The notes below the pieces were generated by a model. The model had not been told where the DNA came from, searched no databases, and saw nothing but the letters and a program-made list of their open reading frames with translations. A program made the translations under genes and the position numbers. DNA of 64,000 nucleotides, from assembly GCF_950295315.1 (NCBI RefSeq), contig NC_080181.1, positions 34,997,375 through 35,061,374 of the forward strand. Reading direction: 5' to 3'. This stretch comes from Erinaceus europaeus. Its lineage: Eukaryota > Chordata > Mammalia > Eulipotyphla > Erinaceidae. Below, in pieces: positions 1 through 10,470 of the stretch (positions are counted from its first letter, which is position 1; each line of letters opens with the position of its first letter).

Positions 1-224
1 CTTTGCAACTACCGGCATCTGCCTTGAACTCTACCTCAACCTTCTGGGAGCTCACTTCCTACGCCTGACTCTCAGCTACCAGAGATTTGCAATGCCTGTG
101 GTTATGTTGATTCATTGCCTCATGGCCAGAATGCAGTCAACTTTCTGGGTGGAGCAGAATTTAGTATGAAACCCCATATTATCAATTCAGACATATTTAA
201 TCAATGGCTAAAAAACATTTTTTT

Positions 225-498
225 TTTTTTGCCTCACTGGAGCTTGGTGCTGACACTATGAATCCATTGCTCCTGGCAGACATTTTTTTATGTTTTATTG
301 AACAGGAGAGAGAAACTGAGGAAGGAGGAGAAAATAAAGAGGAAGAAAGAAATATAGACACACCTGCAGAGCAGCTTCACTGCTTCTGAAGCATCCTTCC
401 TGCAGTTGAGGAGCTGGGGGCTTGAACCCGGATCCTTCCACAGAACCTTACATTTAGTACTATGTGCACTTAACCAAGTCCACCATTGCCCAGCCCCC
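225..498 (-). mobile_element. tRNA-type SINE, family 1
   Basis: Reverse orientation: tail side 'ccattgctcctggcag', body, then complement of the B-box and 'ggttaagtgcac' start at the right end. Same family as the elements below. Confidence 0.75.
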
Positions 499-689
499 CA
501 AAAGAAATTTTAATAGAAAAAGATATAAGGAGATGATTTTAGAGAAATAAACCATATATAAATGACTAACAGCTTTGTCATAAAATACCCCCAACCAAAT
601 ATAAACCACCCAAAAGTCCTTTAACATTTGGTTAAGCAAGCTGGACTATATCCATATAGTGAAGCCCTACAAAGAAATACTCCCCAGGG

Positions 690-955
690 AGTTTTGCAGT
701 GGCGCAGCAGGTTAAGCTCACGTGGTGCAAAGCACAAGGAGTGGTGTAAGGATCCCAGTTCGAGCCCCCAGCTCCCCACCAGCAGATGAGTCGCTTCACA
801 AGCGGTGAAGCTGGTCTGCGGGTGTCCATCTATCTCTAGCCCTCTGCCTTCCCCTCATCTCTCCATTTCTCTCTGTCCTATCCAATAATGATGACAACAA
901 TAATAACTACAACAAGAAAACAACAAGAGCAACAAAAGGGAATAAATAAATGAAT
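690..955 (+). mobile_element. tRNA-type SINE, family 1, near full length
   Basis: Starts 'gcagtggcgcagcaggttaa', with B-box 'agttcgagcccc', CT-rich body, 'tgtcctatccaataatg', and an AAC-rich tail ending 'gggaataaataaatg'. Confidence 0.85.
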
Positions 956-964
956 AATTTTTTA

Positions 965-1243
965 AAAAATATTTTCTTTTATTTATTTATTCTTTTGTTG
1001 CCCTTGTTGTTTTCTTGTTGTAGTTATTATTGTTGTTGTTGTTGTTGGATAGGACAGAGAGAAATGGAGAGAGGAGGTGAAGACAGAGAGGAGGAGAGAA
1101 AGATAGACACCTGCAGACCTGCTTCACCACCTGTGAAGGGACTCCCCTGCAGGTAGGGAGCCGGGGTTCGAACCGGGATCCTTATGCCAGTCCTTGTGCT
1201 TTGCGCCACCTGCGCTTAACATGCTGCACTACAGCCCAACTCC
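965..1243 (-). mobile_element. tRNA-type SINE, family 1, tail-to-tail with the previous one
   Basis: Inverted neighbour of 690-955, separated by only a few A/T bases. The B-box complement 'gggttcgaacc' is visible near 1163. The pair can form a long hairpin. Confidence 0.85.
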
Positions 1244-1245
1244 AG

Positions 1246-2292
1246 TAAATAAATATTTTTTAAAAAAGAAAAGGAATACCCCCCAAAGTAAGTATTACAC
1301 CCACAGCTATCTGACTATGTTTCCAATTATGTAAAGGATGGGAATTTTTAAAAAAATCCTAAAAGGTCAGGTGCAGATGCCATATGAAACCATTTCTATA
1401 ATATTCTTGAAGTACAGAATTATAATGATGAAGATGGTTGTCAAAGGTGATGCAGTAACAAAGGAGGCAAGGAATTCTGGGTGGTGAGATGGTAATGTGA
1501 GCTTCCTTATGTGAACGGAAATGTGAGTCTATTTCTCTGTGAATCACCTCATCGGTAGATACATACTATGTTTCAGTCTGGAGAGTTATCACCATGGGGT
1601 CAAATAGGGCACAAGTCTTATGAAATCACTGTGGTTTCCTAAAAACTGTATGTGAGTCCACAGTTACCTCCTAAGAAAATGATTTTTTAAAAAAAAACAA
1701 CAGCCATCTAGAAAGCCAGTCTGCCAATTGGTCAGTTAGGGCAGGGCATGAGCCTTAGAATGTTGCCATTGCAGATCTGTGACCATGACTACTGTGGAAT
1801 CCTCAGAGTAGAAGAGTGAGTTGGCAGGGTTTGGAGCGATTACTCAACTTTCAAGTCAGTGTCAAAGAGTGAAGAGCAAAGTATGTCTGCATCCTCTCGA
1901 AAGCCTTCCAGGCATTCAGGGTGTTTTAGTTGGTTGGCCAGGCTGAGGTAGGTAGTCTTACTACATACTTCTGGATGTGGTCATCAGAGAAGGAGGGCAG
2001 GTTGAGGAAGTCCTCTGGTCCTGAAGTTCAGCACTTGCTTCATGGACAGTTCCTCATGGGGCTAAGCTTTAGCTCTGTTGAATACTCAAGAGCAGGCTCT
2101 CCATTCTGTTATCTAAATCTTCACAGCCTGTGATTATTTCTTCACAACTCTATGTATCATTTTGTCTGCTATAGGAGACCACACACTGGCTTATTGTTTT
2201 CCAACCCTCTTGCAGTCCTCCCATTTCTTCCTAGCTGTCCCCCTTCCTACAGGTTCTTGAGTGGTAGGTAGCTTTTTTGCTTGATTTTTCCC
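1246..2292. other. Non-coding stretch, nothing recognised
   Basis: No repeat family, exon pair with good splice sites, or conserved frame seen. Confidence 0.5.
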
Positions 2293-2518
2293 TTTTTTTA
2301 AAAAATTACTTTTATTTATTGGATAGAGATAACCACAAAGTAAGAGGAAGGAGGAGAGAGGGAAAGGGAGTGAGAAAGAGAGAGAGAGAGAGAGAGAGAC
2401 TTGCAGCACTGCTTCACCATTTGTGAATATTTCCCCCTGCAAGTGGGGAGCCAGGGGCTTGAACCTGGGTCCTTGCACATTGTAACATGAGAACTCCACT
2501 AGATGAGTCACCACCAGG
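2293..2518 (-). mobile_element. tRNA-type SINE, family 1 short variant
   Basis: Ends in the 'accaggtg'-like head complement; body contains (GA)n at 2377-2398 and 'cttgaacctgggtcc'. Confidence 0.75.
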
Positions 2519-2798
2519 GTCTCTGATTTGTGCTTTCTCTATTCCTCACCTTTAGCGCACCAAGTCCCAGTGCCCTGTCTGCCCTTCAAATTGCTCTTCA
2601 TCTCTACCAGCCCTGAAGTGACCTCCTCTCTGACAGGAGCTCTCATTACCTAGGGACTACTGGCTGGCGGGTCTGGGAATCTGTCTGAGGGAACAGAAGC
2701 TAATTTTTAGCATTGTGTCAACATGGACATTTTAGCAGAAAAGTCTGTTTTCTCCTTGGCTGGTGACTGATTGTTCTCTGATGTCTGTTATGCTACAG

Positions 2799-2957
2799 CT
2801 CGTGTGTGGAGGGTGATGTCTGCAAAGAAAAGCAGCCCTGGGTGGAACCCTGTGGTCGGTTTCTGCTCCACTGCACTGTCAAGGTCAAGAAGGGCTGCAG
2901 GAGGCAGATGCGAGAACTGTTTCTCTGCTCCAATGTGCTGTTCATTTCCATTACCAA
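2799..2957 (+). pseudogene. ARHGAP20-like PH-domain exon 1 (first half of PH domain)
   Basis: In ARHGAP20 the PH domain lies near the N-terminus, ahead of the RA and RhoGAP domains, and acts in membrane and small-GTPase signalling. Seen: a pyrimidine tract and 'ctacag' acceptor ahead of 2799, then an open frame of 52 codons. It reads a PH beta-strand pattern, GRFLLHCTVKVKKG then RRQMRELFLCSNVLFISITK. From memory this aligns with the ARHGAP20 pattern of a hydrophobic strand, 'xxLKRG', 'RQERHLFLFNDL'. The donor is 'gtaggt' at 2958. The segment enters and leaves in phase 2, which matches the next exon. It has no internal stop when spliced there; unspliced, TAG follows at once. It is called a pseudogene because the third PH exon carries an in-frame stop. 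It could also be part of a diverged functional paralogue with alternative splicing. Confidence 0.6.
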
Positions 2958-3043
2958 GTAGGTGGACACTCCATGCTCTGTCCTTGGTCCTGAAGTTACC
3001 TCTTTACTGCCCCTTTCTGGGAGAACATCAGAGGGAAACTTAA

Positions 3044-3240
3044 ATCTGGGGGTCAGGCGGTGATGCACCTGGTTAAATGCATACATTGCAATGCACAAGA
3101 ACCTGGGTTCAAGTCCCTGGTCCCCACTTGCAGGGAGAAAGATTCATGAATGTTGATATAGGATTGCAGGTGTCTCTCTGTCTCTCCCCTTTTCTCAATT
3201 TTTTTTATAGATCAAATAAATAAAAATTTTAAAAAAGGAA
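3044..3240 (+). mobile_element. tRNA-type SINE, family 1 short variant
   Basis: Head 'ggtcaggcggtgatgcacct', B-box 'gggttcaagtccc', tail 'atcaaataaataaaaattt'. It lies in the intron after the first PH exon. Confidence 0.8.
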
Positions 3241-4065
3241 AGAAAAAAAAGAAATTTGAATCTGCAAGAAGTTTGGTCTTTTATTTCTCCCCTAAGTGAT
3301 CAAGGGAGGCCTTGTTCTGGGTCAGGGTTCAGAGCAGAGAAGAACAGGCTAGACAGGTCTCCTGGGCTTGGGGTACCTAAGTGGAGTAAAGATGAGGGGA
3401 GAGGACAGGTTGTAATCAGAGCTTCCAAGAAGAGAAGGACTAGGTGCCCAGGGGAGAACATGGAAGTTATCAGAGAGGGCGTCTCTGATGATTGGGGCTC
3501 TAGTCTGAGCCCCAGAATGACAGAGGCCCCACTCCTAGAGGAGGTGGCCCAAGCCTTCTGGGCTACCGGTTCAGAGGCCTCGTCAGATGTGACTTGCCCT
3601 CTCACTTCTGAAGTCCCCTTGGAGTGAGACAGGTGACTGCAGTCTACAGCACAGATGTGACAGTAGCATGACACTGTGGTCAGGGATCCAGAATCCCCAG
3701 GTCTCCATCATCCACAGGAGACAGGAGGGGTCTTTGAGAGCACAATATATGGACAAATATATGGACAATATATGGACAAACCAAGAAATGATATTTTTCC
3801 ATGTGAGAAAGCAAAGCTGATTGAGCAGGCATTTCCGCAAAGCACTTTCACTACTGATGAATTGACTCCCTCTGATTTTCCTAAGATAGGAGATTTTCCT
3901 CTCTTAATCCTAAGCCCTCCAAGCCACTGGTCTGGGCTTGCTTGACTGACTGAATGACTACTTTGGTTTTTCTTTTTAGATGGAAATAGTATGTAGGCAA
4001 ACTGTTTTTCTCTTTTAGCCAGAATCTAAGTGAAATGACATGAATAAAGTCTTAAGAGAGTAAAT
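3241..4065. other. Intron-like stretch
   Basis: Holds a 123-codon open frame (3256-3627) without homology I recognise or splice support, and a small ATATGGACAA triplicate at about 3746-3780. Otherwise nothing. Confidence 0.4.
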
Positions 4066-4290
4066 TTAGGGATGGAGAAAGCATCACAGTGGTTTAAGAA
4101 GCAGACTTTCATGTCTCAGACATAAGAAGTCTCAGGTTCACTTCTCAGCCTCCTTATAAGCCAGAAGTGATAAATGCTCTGGTAAGAAAAGAAAGGAAGG
4201 AAGGAAGGAAGGAAGGAAGGGAGTGAGGAAGGAAGGAAGGAGGGAAGGAAGGAAGGAAAGAAAGAAAAAGAAAGGAAGAGGGAGAGAGAA
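4066..4290 (+). mobile_element. tRNA-type SINE, family 3, with (GGAA)n tail
   Basis: Head 'ggagaaagcatcacagtggt', B-box 'caggttcacttctc', end 'aaatgctctggtaag', followed by a GGAA/GAAA repeat at about 4183-4290. Confidence 0.65.
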
Positions 4291-4886
4291 ATAAAATAAA
4301 AAAATCACATTGCCTTAAATAGTAGAAATTGAATTTTTTAACTGAGGCTGAAAGACATAATTTTAGTCCCTTTCATCTAAGCTTAATTTAGTAGCTCTTT
4401 TAAGAAAAATGTATTTAAATACTTTTATGAATCATGTGTCATTTCTCTCATTAAGATCCTTAAATACTTTCCAAAAGTGGAAAGCATGAATTAAACAATG
4501 CATCATTTATATCTGTTGTAAAATTAATATACAAACTATATAGTTACCTATAACGAAATACAACAAATTTAGCCACAAGAAAGGAATGCTTAAATGAATG
4601 GGTCTCTGAAGGTCATTTGCAAAGACTGTAAAATGCAGAGGATGGTCCAGGATGAAAACACATCCAAGAAAAGGCAGTTGGCTGCCAGGGGTGAAGTGTT
4701 TCCAGGACGTTCTTGGGCTGGGTGGGCTTCAGTCAGTGCACACAGTGCACGGGCCCCTCTTCCCTTCCCTGTCCTGAGCTGTGCAAATGAGAACAGAAAT
4801 GGAGGAGAATCTGGTCATCAGCTCAGCTGCTCCCCCTGACAGTGGGCATACCAAGTGACAAAGCTCTCATGTGATTATTTTTCCAG

Positions 4887-5036
4887 ATATGAAGACAGAT
4901 TCAAGATTAAGTATTCAGTGCCCCTGGAAACCCTGTGGGTGTCTGACTGCCTGGAGAAGACTGGGAGAGCCAACAGCAGGGCCAGGAGATCCCTAGTTCT
5001 AGGCTGGCCTAATTGCAGCATCGTGATCTCCTTTTA
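4887..5036 (+). pseudogene. ARHGAP20-like PH-domain exon 2
   Basis: Seen: acceptor 'tttttccag' before 4887, donor 'gtaaga' at 5037, and an open frame of 49 codons with phase 2 in and phase 2 out. Joined in phase to the preceding exon it continues KYEDRFKIKYSVPLETLW and then SLVLGWPNCSIVISF. From memory this matches the ARHGAP20 PH segment 'NNFKIKNKIKLTDMW ... SFVLGWPTVNFVATF'. The spacing between the two motifs agrees with the family. Without splicing the frame stops at once (TTT TAG), which supports a true exon edge at 5036. The domain identity is the best-supported protein assignment in the window. Function cannot be inferred beyond a PH fold likely to bind lipid or protein. Confidence 0.65.
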
Positions 5037-5242
5037 GTAAGACCACTAGCTTGTTGGTCCTGTTCTTTGCACAGTCTTTCCACTAGGAAACATTTTCATC
5101 TGATTGTAACATTAAATCAGTGACTCACTTTTCACCTATAGCAATAACACTTCCGTACCTCTCCCTTCCTTCCAGAAGGTTCTTGCATGCAGTAGTTTTC
5201 TTTAACCAGAAAATTAAAGTCCCAAAGAAATCAATAAGTTTT

Positions 5243-5271
5243 CAGGGGCTACGTGGTGGTGTACCTGGTTA

Positions 5272-5336
<65 letters not shown>

Positions 5337-5492
5337 CAATGCACAAGGATCCGGGCGCAAGCCCCTGGTTGCCGCCTGCGGGTGGAGAGGCTTCATGAGT
5401 GTTGAAATAGAGCTTCAGGTGTTTCTCTGTTTTTCTCCCTCTCTACCTGCCCCTCCCCTCTCAATTACTCCTTGTCTCTACCCAATAATATA
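5243..5492 (+). mobile_element. SINE family 1 carrying an internal (AC)n expansion
   Basis: Head 'ctacgtggtggtgtacctgg' and 'ttaagcac', then about 60 bases of (AC)n (5271-5334), then 'tacaatgcacaaggatcc' and the normal body. The repeat grew from the 'cacacac' present in this SINE subfamily. Confidence 0.8.
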
Positions 5493-6004
5493 TAAGAATA
5501 AGTTTTCTAGACTCAAACTAGTATATTCAATATGTCCTCTGTATAAAGAAAGTACTGCGGGGAATTTTTTCTAAATAGTCTTAAGTCTGTGCCAAGATAG
5601 GTGCATCCAGATGCCAAATTCCTTAGTAGAAAGGATTTCATCTGATCCAAATGTTCTTTACTGCATAGAACTCCCAGCTGTAGGAACACTCTGGGGTGTC
5701 ATGTACCCTCTCTCCTTTTGGGAATGGAAGCTCTGAGAGTGAAGTGACAAAACAAGAATCACCTAGTTTGCATCACGTAGTTTCCAAGCAGTACTCTGAT
5801 TCCAAACTAACTTCTCCTCTGCTGGAAAGTCTCCTTCCACACCACCATGCATCCTGTGAAAGAGCAGCGTCTCACACAAGCCCAGTTAGGAGAGGGTCCA
5901 CTTGTCACACACAGCCCCACCACTAACTAGGGTCCTGGAGTGGCAGATTAATATACTAATAGAAGCATTTTGTGTGTTTGACTTTCTTCTTTTTTTCCTT
6001 GCAG

Positions 6005-6048
6005 TTCTCTTTGAGATAAGGAGAAATGGCTTTTTTTTGTCTGCGCAG
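6005..6048 (+). pseudogene. ARHGAP20-like PH-domain exon 3 (C-terminal helix), with in-frame TGA
   Basis: Seen: a strong pyrimidine tract and 'ccttgcag' acceptor before 6005, and 'gcag|gtatct' donor at 6049. In the phase demanded by the preceding exon it reads Y-S-L-stop-D-K-E-K-W-L-F-F. From memory this matches the PH C-terminal helix 'SSPEQKDKWLSLL' of ARHGAP20. The stop is TGA at 6012-6014, one step from CGA. An eight-T run follows, and the exon ends in phase 1 whereas the next candidate exon needs phase 2, so a one-base slip in the T run is plausible. Two defects in one 44-base exon argue for decay. The helix motif is nevertheless specific enough to anchor the assignment. Confidence 0.5.
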
Positions 6049-6239
6049 GTATCTGATCAGTATTACATATTGTTACATCTTTAACCGGTACTGGTAGAAT
6101 GCAGATACATAGAAAGCATCCCCCACATGCCCTCCCAACTGTTCTCCTTCTCCTCAGAAAAAAAAAGGTTAAACTTGTTTCTCATTCCCATGAAGATTCT
6201 AGTATTTATCATTGAGGAAGTTCTGGCTAGTTCATTCTT

Positions 6240-6454
6240 AAAATTTTATTTTTTTATTTATAAAATGGAAACATTGACAAGACTGTAAGAGAAGAGGGAT
6301 ACATTTCCACACATTGCCCATCCCCAGAGCTCCATATCCTATCCCCTCTCTTGATAGCTTCCCTATTCTTTAGTCCTCTGGGAGAATCGGACCAGGATCA
6401 TTGTGGAGTGCAGAATATATATACATATATATATGTTTATATAACACATATATA

Positions 6455-6495
<41 letters not shown>
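6240..6495 (-). mobile_element. LINE 3' end (minus) joined to (TA)n
   Basis: Complement of a recurrent 3' end (polyA-like 'tttataaataaa' side, then 'cctatcccctctcttgatag') shared with 13621, 40855, 47325 and 52057. The TA/TATATG microsatellite occupies 6416-6495. I assign LINE-1-type on the repeated 3'-anchored copies; no ORF is present. Confidence 0.6.
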
Positions 6496-6498
<3 letters not shown>

Positions 6499-6897
6499 CC
6501 TTATTTTTCCTTCTCTCCAACACTTATTTTCAAAATGTATTACATTTCCATAACCTCAGATTTCTCTTCTGGGTGACTGCCATAACAAGTCTTCCTTCCT
6601 GCCCAGGAACCCAGGAGGTTCTGGGTTTTTAGGATTTTTAGGCAGGAAAGCTTTGAGGACTGGGTCTGCAGCCCTGGTCTCAAAGAACTTATTATTCATT
6701 GGCCTTGTCATTATTTTGCTGAAATATTACTGTATATGTTCGCACATCATTTGACCTGAATACATCCATTTAAAATTTTTAAAAAAACACTAAAAACATT
6801 ACCGACATAGACTGATTTGAAAATAACACAAGCACTAATCCGTCCAACTTTTTTTTTTTCTTATCTTCTTTTTTTGGTTGCAATTGGCCTTCATTAG

Positions 6898-6982
6898 CTT
6901 TATTAAACTTGCCAAAAACAAAGCCCAGCCTGAGAACACTTCCTTGGACACAATCATAGAAGATTCAGAGAACTATACTTTT
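6898..6982 (+). pseudogene. Possible next exon of the ARHGAP20-like unit (start of post-PH region)
   Basis: Seen: long T/C tract and 'cttcattag' acceptor before 6898, and a perfect 'gtaagt' donor at 6983. There are 28 open codons beginning FIKLAKNKAQPENTSLDTII and ending EDSENYTF. In ARHGAP20 the PH helix is followed by 'YINLEKEKDYPKSIPLKIFAKDIGNC' (from memory). The basic stretch, a proline and 'D..N' fall at matching spacing, so this could be the beginning of the RA-domain region. The match is weak. It enters in phase 2 and ends in phase 0, and phase 0 fits the next exon-like segment at 9574. No later RA-domain segment was recognised between here and 9.5 kb. Confidence 0.4.
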
Positions 6983-7416
6983 GTAAGTACTTTTAAGATA
7001 TGAAATGAGACTCCAAGCTCCTGATAGGACCTCTGAACAAGAGAATTTCTCAAGTATTATATGGGACAATGTATCTTCCTGTACACATATATATACATAG
7101 TGGAGTCTGGGTGTATTCAAATGAAGATACTTCTTCATGTCCACAATGCTTTTAAGCTTGGAAAGAATATGGCATGTCAAATGGAATGTTTCTCTGGCTC
7201 CTCCTAATAACAATCACAGTAGCTTCCTGTTATAAAGTGATTTTCACAAATTGGTGGGTGCTTTTATTGGAATTAAATGTTTCCTCAAGTCAGGAGGTGG
7301 CCCAGTGCTCTGAGTGGGTGGAGAGTGCACTTTGGTGGTGGGGGGGGGGGGCTAACACAAATGTGAGGGAGATGTGACTGTGCACCATTGATACATCAAC
7401 CGTGTTGTAAATCTAC

Positions 7417-7457
7417 ACACACACATAAACACACACACACACACACACACACACACT
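7417..7457. repeat. (AC)n microsatellite
   Basis: Perfect dinucleotide run preceded by 'cacacacataaacacac'. A ten-G run lies just upstream at 7341-7350. Confidence 0.9.
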
Positions 7458-7659
7458 TCTAGTTAACTGCTGCACTTATGTACAAAATGACTTTTTGTCC
7501 TTTGTGGTTTATTCTCCCTTCCGATGAAGGTTTTCTTTGAAATGGCTATAAACCAGGGAAAGAAAAAGTGACCAAAGTAGAAATGCCACACAGAATACCC
7601 CATGTGTTCTCTACCAAACAGCCAAGTATTTAGCAACAGTTTAGTGTTTTTGTCTGTTT

Positions 7660-7808
7660 GTTTTAAGATTTTATTTATTTATTCATGAAAGAATTAGGAG
7701 AGAAAGAAGCAGACATCGCTCTGGTACACGTGCTGCTGGAAATTGAACTCAGTAACTCACGCTTGAGAATCCAATGCTTGAATCCTATGTGTCACCTCCC
7801 GGACTACA
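7660..7808 (-). mobile_element. tRNA-type SINE, family 2
   Basis: Complement of 'aggtga...agcattggattctc' with the B-box complement 'attgaactcag'. Same family as 46120-46275 and 53340-53500. Followed by pyrimidine-rich microsatellite to 7932. Confidence 0.7.
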
Positions 7809-7839
7809 ATATTTCACCGTTCTATCAATTCTTCCTCTT

Positions 7840-7877
<38 letters not shown>

Positions 7878-7931
7878 TCTTTCTTTCTATATGTCTCTCT
7901 ATGAATACTCTTTTTTTTTTTTTTTTTTTTT

Positions 7932-8263
7932 TGCCTACAGAGTTATAGCCAGGGCTCGGTGCCTGCACCACGAATCCACTGCTCCTGGAGACTATTTTTT
8001 CCCCTTTTGTTGCCCTTGTTGTTTTATCATTGTTGTGGTTATTATTATTGTTGTTGTTGCTGTTGTTGAATAAGAAAGAGAGAAATGGAGAGAGGAGGGG
8101 AGACAGAAAGGGGAAGAGAAAGATAGACACCTGCAGACCTGTTTCACTGCCTGTGAAGCAACTCCGCTACAGATGGGGAGCCAGGGCTTGAACTGGTATC
8201 CTTAAGCCAGTCCTTGACTTCACACCACATGCGCTTAACCCACTGTGCTACTGTCCAACTGTG
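7932..8263 (-). mobile_element. tRNA-type SINE, family 1, full length with 3' extension
   Basis: Contains the 'ccactgctcctggagac' tail module, TTG-rich segment, B-box complement 'gcttgaactgg' and head complement 'cgcttaacccactgtgc'. Confidence 0.85.
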
Positions 8264-9064
8264 GAATACTCTCTGTTGAGGGTGACCCTCATGATCCTCA
8301 GCCTTTAAGTACTTTGGAATTTCCTGTAAATAAAGAGATTGCTTGTATGCAGCCACCATCCAATGATCATGCTGGGTTGATTTCAAATGGGTCTGATGCT
8401 CTCACCTCCCATCCATGTGTCCATTTTAGAAATGACTTCTACTGTCCCCTCCCCAGGTCAGGACCTCTAGAGGGACTGCTGTTGCTTTTAACTGGGTTGT
8501 CAAATGCCATTTTGATGGAGCTTTTCATTGTTTGCAAAAGATAGGACTGAATGGAGCTGAGTGAAGTGACACATTTTACCAACAGGCTCATATCTACCTC
8601 TGTATTTATACTTCTGTTGAGGGTGGGGGTAGGCCACTAGCCCCAGTTACTTTGCACAGTTAGATTTCTAAAATTATAGAACAATACCTGATACATTTAC
8701 CATGACATGAAGAGCTCCTGGGGGTACTTTTATTTTCCCCCTCTAATTTGGAAATATATTGCTTTTTGTCAAATCTGGGAAATTTTATTCACTAATACCT
8801 CAACATCCCTCTCTCTGCCCCCACCCCCAGGGCTCCCTGCCCTGTTTTCTATATCTTTCCTTGAGACAGGTCTCCTGCTGCTGTTGTGTTACTTTTAATG
8901 TCTCTCTTGGGGTCAGATAATATTTGTTTTGTATAGTCAGGTGCACTAACATTAAATGCATATATATTGATGGTAGTTATATCTTCTAATCAGATCAAAC
9001 CTTTGATCACTAGTGCCCACTTGAATCATGCTTTTTAAAAATTTTTGCGTAAAGCTCCTCTGTA
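8264..9064. other. Non-coding stretch, nothing recognised
   Basis: Expected location of RA-domain exons if the PH exons belong to an ARHGAP20-type gene, but none could be read. Confidence 0.4.
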
Positions 9065-9508
9065 TTTTTCATTATTTATTTATTGAGTAGGGACAGCCAG
9101 AATTCGAATGGGAAGGAGGTGATAGAAAAGGAGAAAGAGAAGCCAGGTGGTCCATGCCTGGATGAGCATATATGATATAGTGCTCAAGGACCCAGGTTCA
9201 AGCTCTCTGTCCCTACTTGCAGAGGAGAAGCTTCAAGAGTGGTGAAGCAAGGCTGTGGGTAGCTCTCTGTCTCTCTTTCTCTATATCCACCTTACTTCTA
9301 GATTTCTAATAGTCTCTATCAAATATATAAATAAAGATAATTTTTAAATTTAGGGAAAAAAAGAGAAAGGGAGAGAGACAGATACCTGCAACCCTGCTTT
9401 ACCACTCATGAAGCTTTTCCCCTGCAGATGGGGTCCAGGGGCTTGAACCTGGGTCCTTGAGCATTGTAACATACGCGCTCTATCAGGTGTGCCACCACCC
9501 AGTCCCCA
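9065..9508 (-). mobile_element. SINE family 1 (minus) interrupted by a second SINE (plus)
   Basis: Host element parts are 9065-9135 and 9358-9508. The insert at about 9141-9345 runs 'gccaggtggtccatgcctgg' to 'aaataaagataattttt'. The junctions share similar 'gaaa(a/g)gagaaag(a/g)gag' sequence, as expected of a target duplication. Confidence 0.7.
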
Positions 9509-9573
9509 GAACATGTTTAGTCACTGTGAAAGATTTGTTGTGACCACCACCCTGCTTTTTTTTTTTCTCTAAG

Positions 9574-9637
9574 GACTCCGAAGAGGATGACCAGGTGTCT
9601 ATGGATTCTGTGAAAAATGAGACCCCAGATGCTACAG
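9574..9637 (+). CDS. Predicted short coding exon, acidic linker (unrecognised)
   Basis: Seen: a (T)n-rich tract and 'tctctaag' acceptor, 64 bases, and a consensus 'gtgagt' donor at 9638. Only one frame is open. It starts in phase 0 and reads DSEEDDQVSMDSVKN and then ETPDAT, ending in phase 1. The acidic Ser-rich composition suggests a disordered linker. Its phase 0 start matches the end of the segment at 6982, and its phase 1 end matches the exon at 15654, hence the inference that they belong to one transcript. It lies outside the triplicated block, so only block A (11.3-20.8 kb) has this exon upstream. Function unknown. Similar acidic exons occur in many unrelated genes. Confidence 0.45.
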
Positions 9638-9754
9638 GTGAGTGTCATAGAATCAAAGGCTGGGCTGCTTGTGTTCAAAACAGCCATTCAAAAGTCTCAA
9701 AGTAAATTTGGTTTAAACTGTGAAATAACTTTGCATTGAAAAATCACCCCCATG

Positions 9755-10470
9755 CAGAGGACTTCCAGGAGGTGTGGCTATGCAGACACCCCTCCCCCCA
9801 AAATAAAAACAATAACAAAATAACTACTACTATAGATACAGACCTTAACAAAAAGCCACAAACTACAGGTGAGTGAGATGTCTGCAGCCTCAGCCACCAG
9901 GTTACAGACTATATAATGATTCCATCCTGACTTCCCTGGACCTCACCAACCTCTCCAGAGGCCTACCCTACTAGGGAAAGATAGAAATAAGCAAGGGGCA
10001 TGGATCGACCTGCCAATGCCCATGTCCTGCAGAAAAGCAATTACAGAAGCTAGAATTCCCACCTTCTGCACCTCAAAAAATAATTCTCATCTATACTTCC
10101 AGTGGGGGAGAATTGATAGGGAAAATGACCAGAGGGCTCTGAACTCTAACTCCATGAAGAACCGGAGAAAGAGGAGAAAAAAGAGAGGGACATTTGGATG
10201 TAGTAATAGGTGAATGTGTGAATGAAAAGGAAATGAAGATGGTACCATAGGGAAAAATAAGCAAATATACACAAATATAGACAGATAATTATAGAAACAA
10301 TAGATAACCCATATCTGCAACCTTGGGGGAAATACTGTAGCTTCCAATGGAGGGACTAGGGATACAGAACTCTAGTGATGGCAACAGTATGGAGTTGTAC
10401 CCCTGTTACCTTGTAATTTTGTAAACCAATATTAAATAATTAATAAAGGAAGGAAGGAAGGAAGGAAGAT
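9755..10470 (+). mobile_element. LINE (L1-type) 3' end with (GGAA)n tail
   Basis: Ends 'attttgtaaaccaatatt' and 'aattaataaa', then GGAA repeats. The same terminal architecture recurs at 49440-49855. No reverse transcriptase frame remains. Confidence 0.6.

Noticed and set aside
690..955. Functional tRNA gene
   Set aside because: Only the promoter-like boxes are tRNA-derived. No cloverleaf or anticodon arm could be completed, and dozens of diverged copies show it is a SINE.
3256..3627. 123-codon frame between two PH exons
   Set aside because: No recognisable domain, an equally long antisense frame in the same place, and no acceptor/donor pair.
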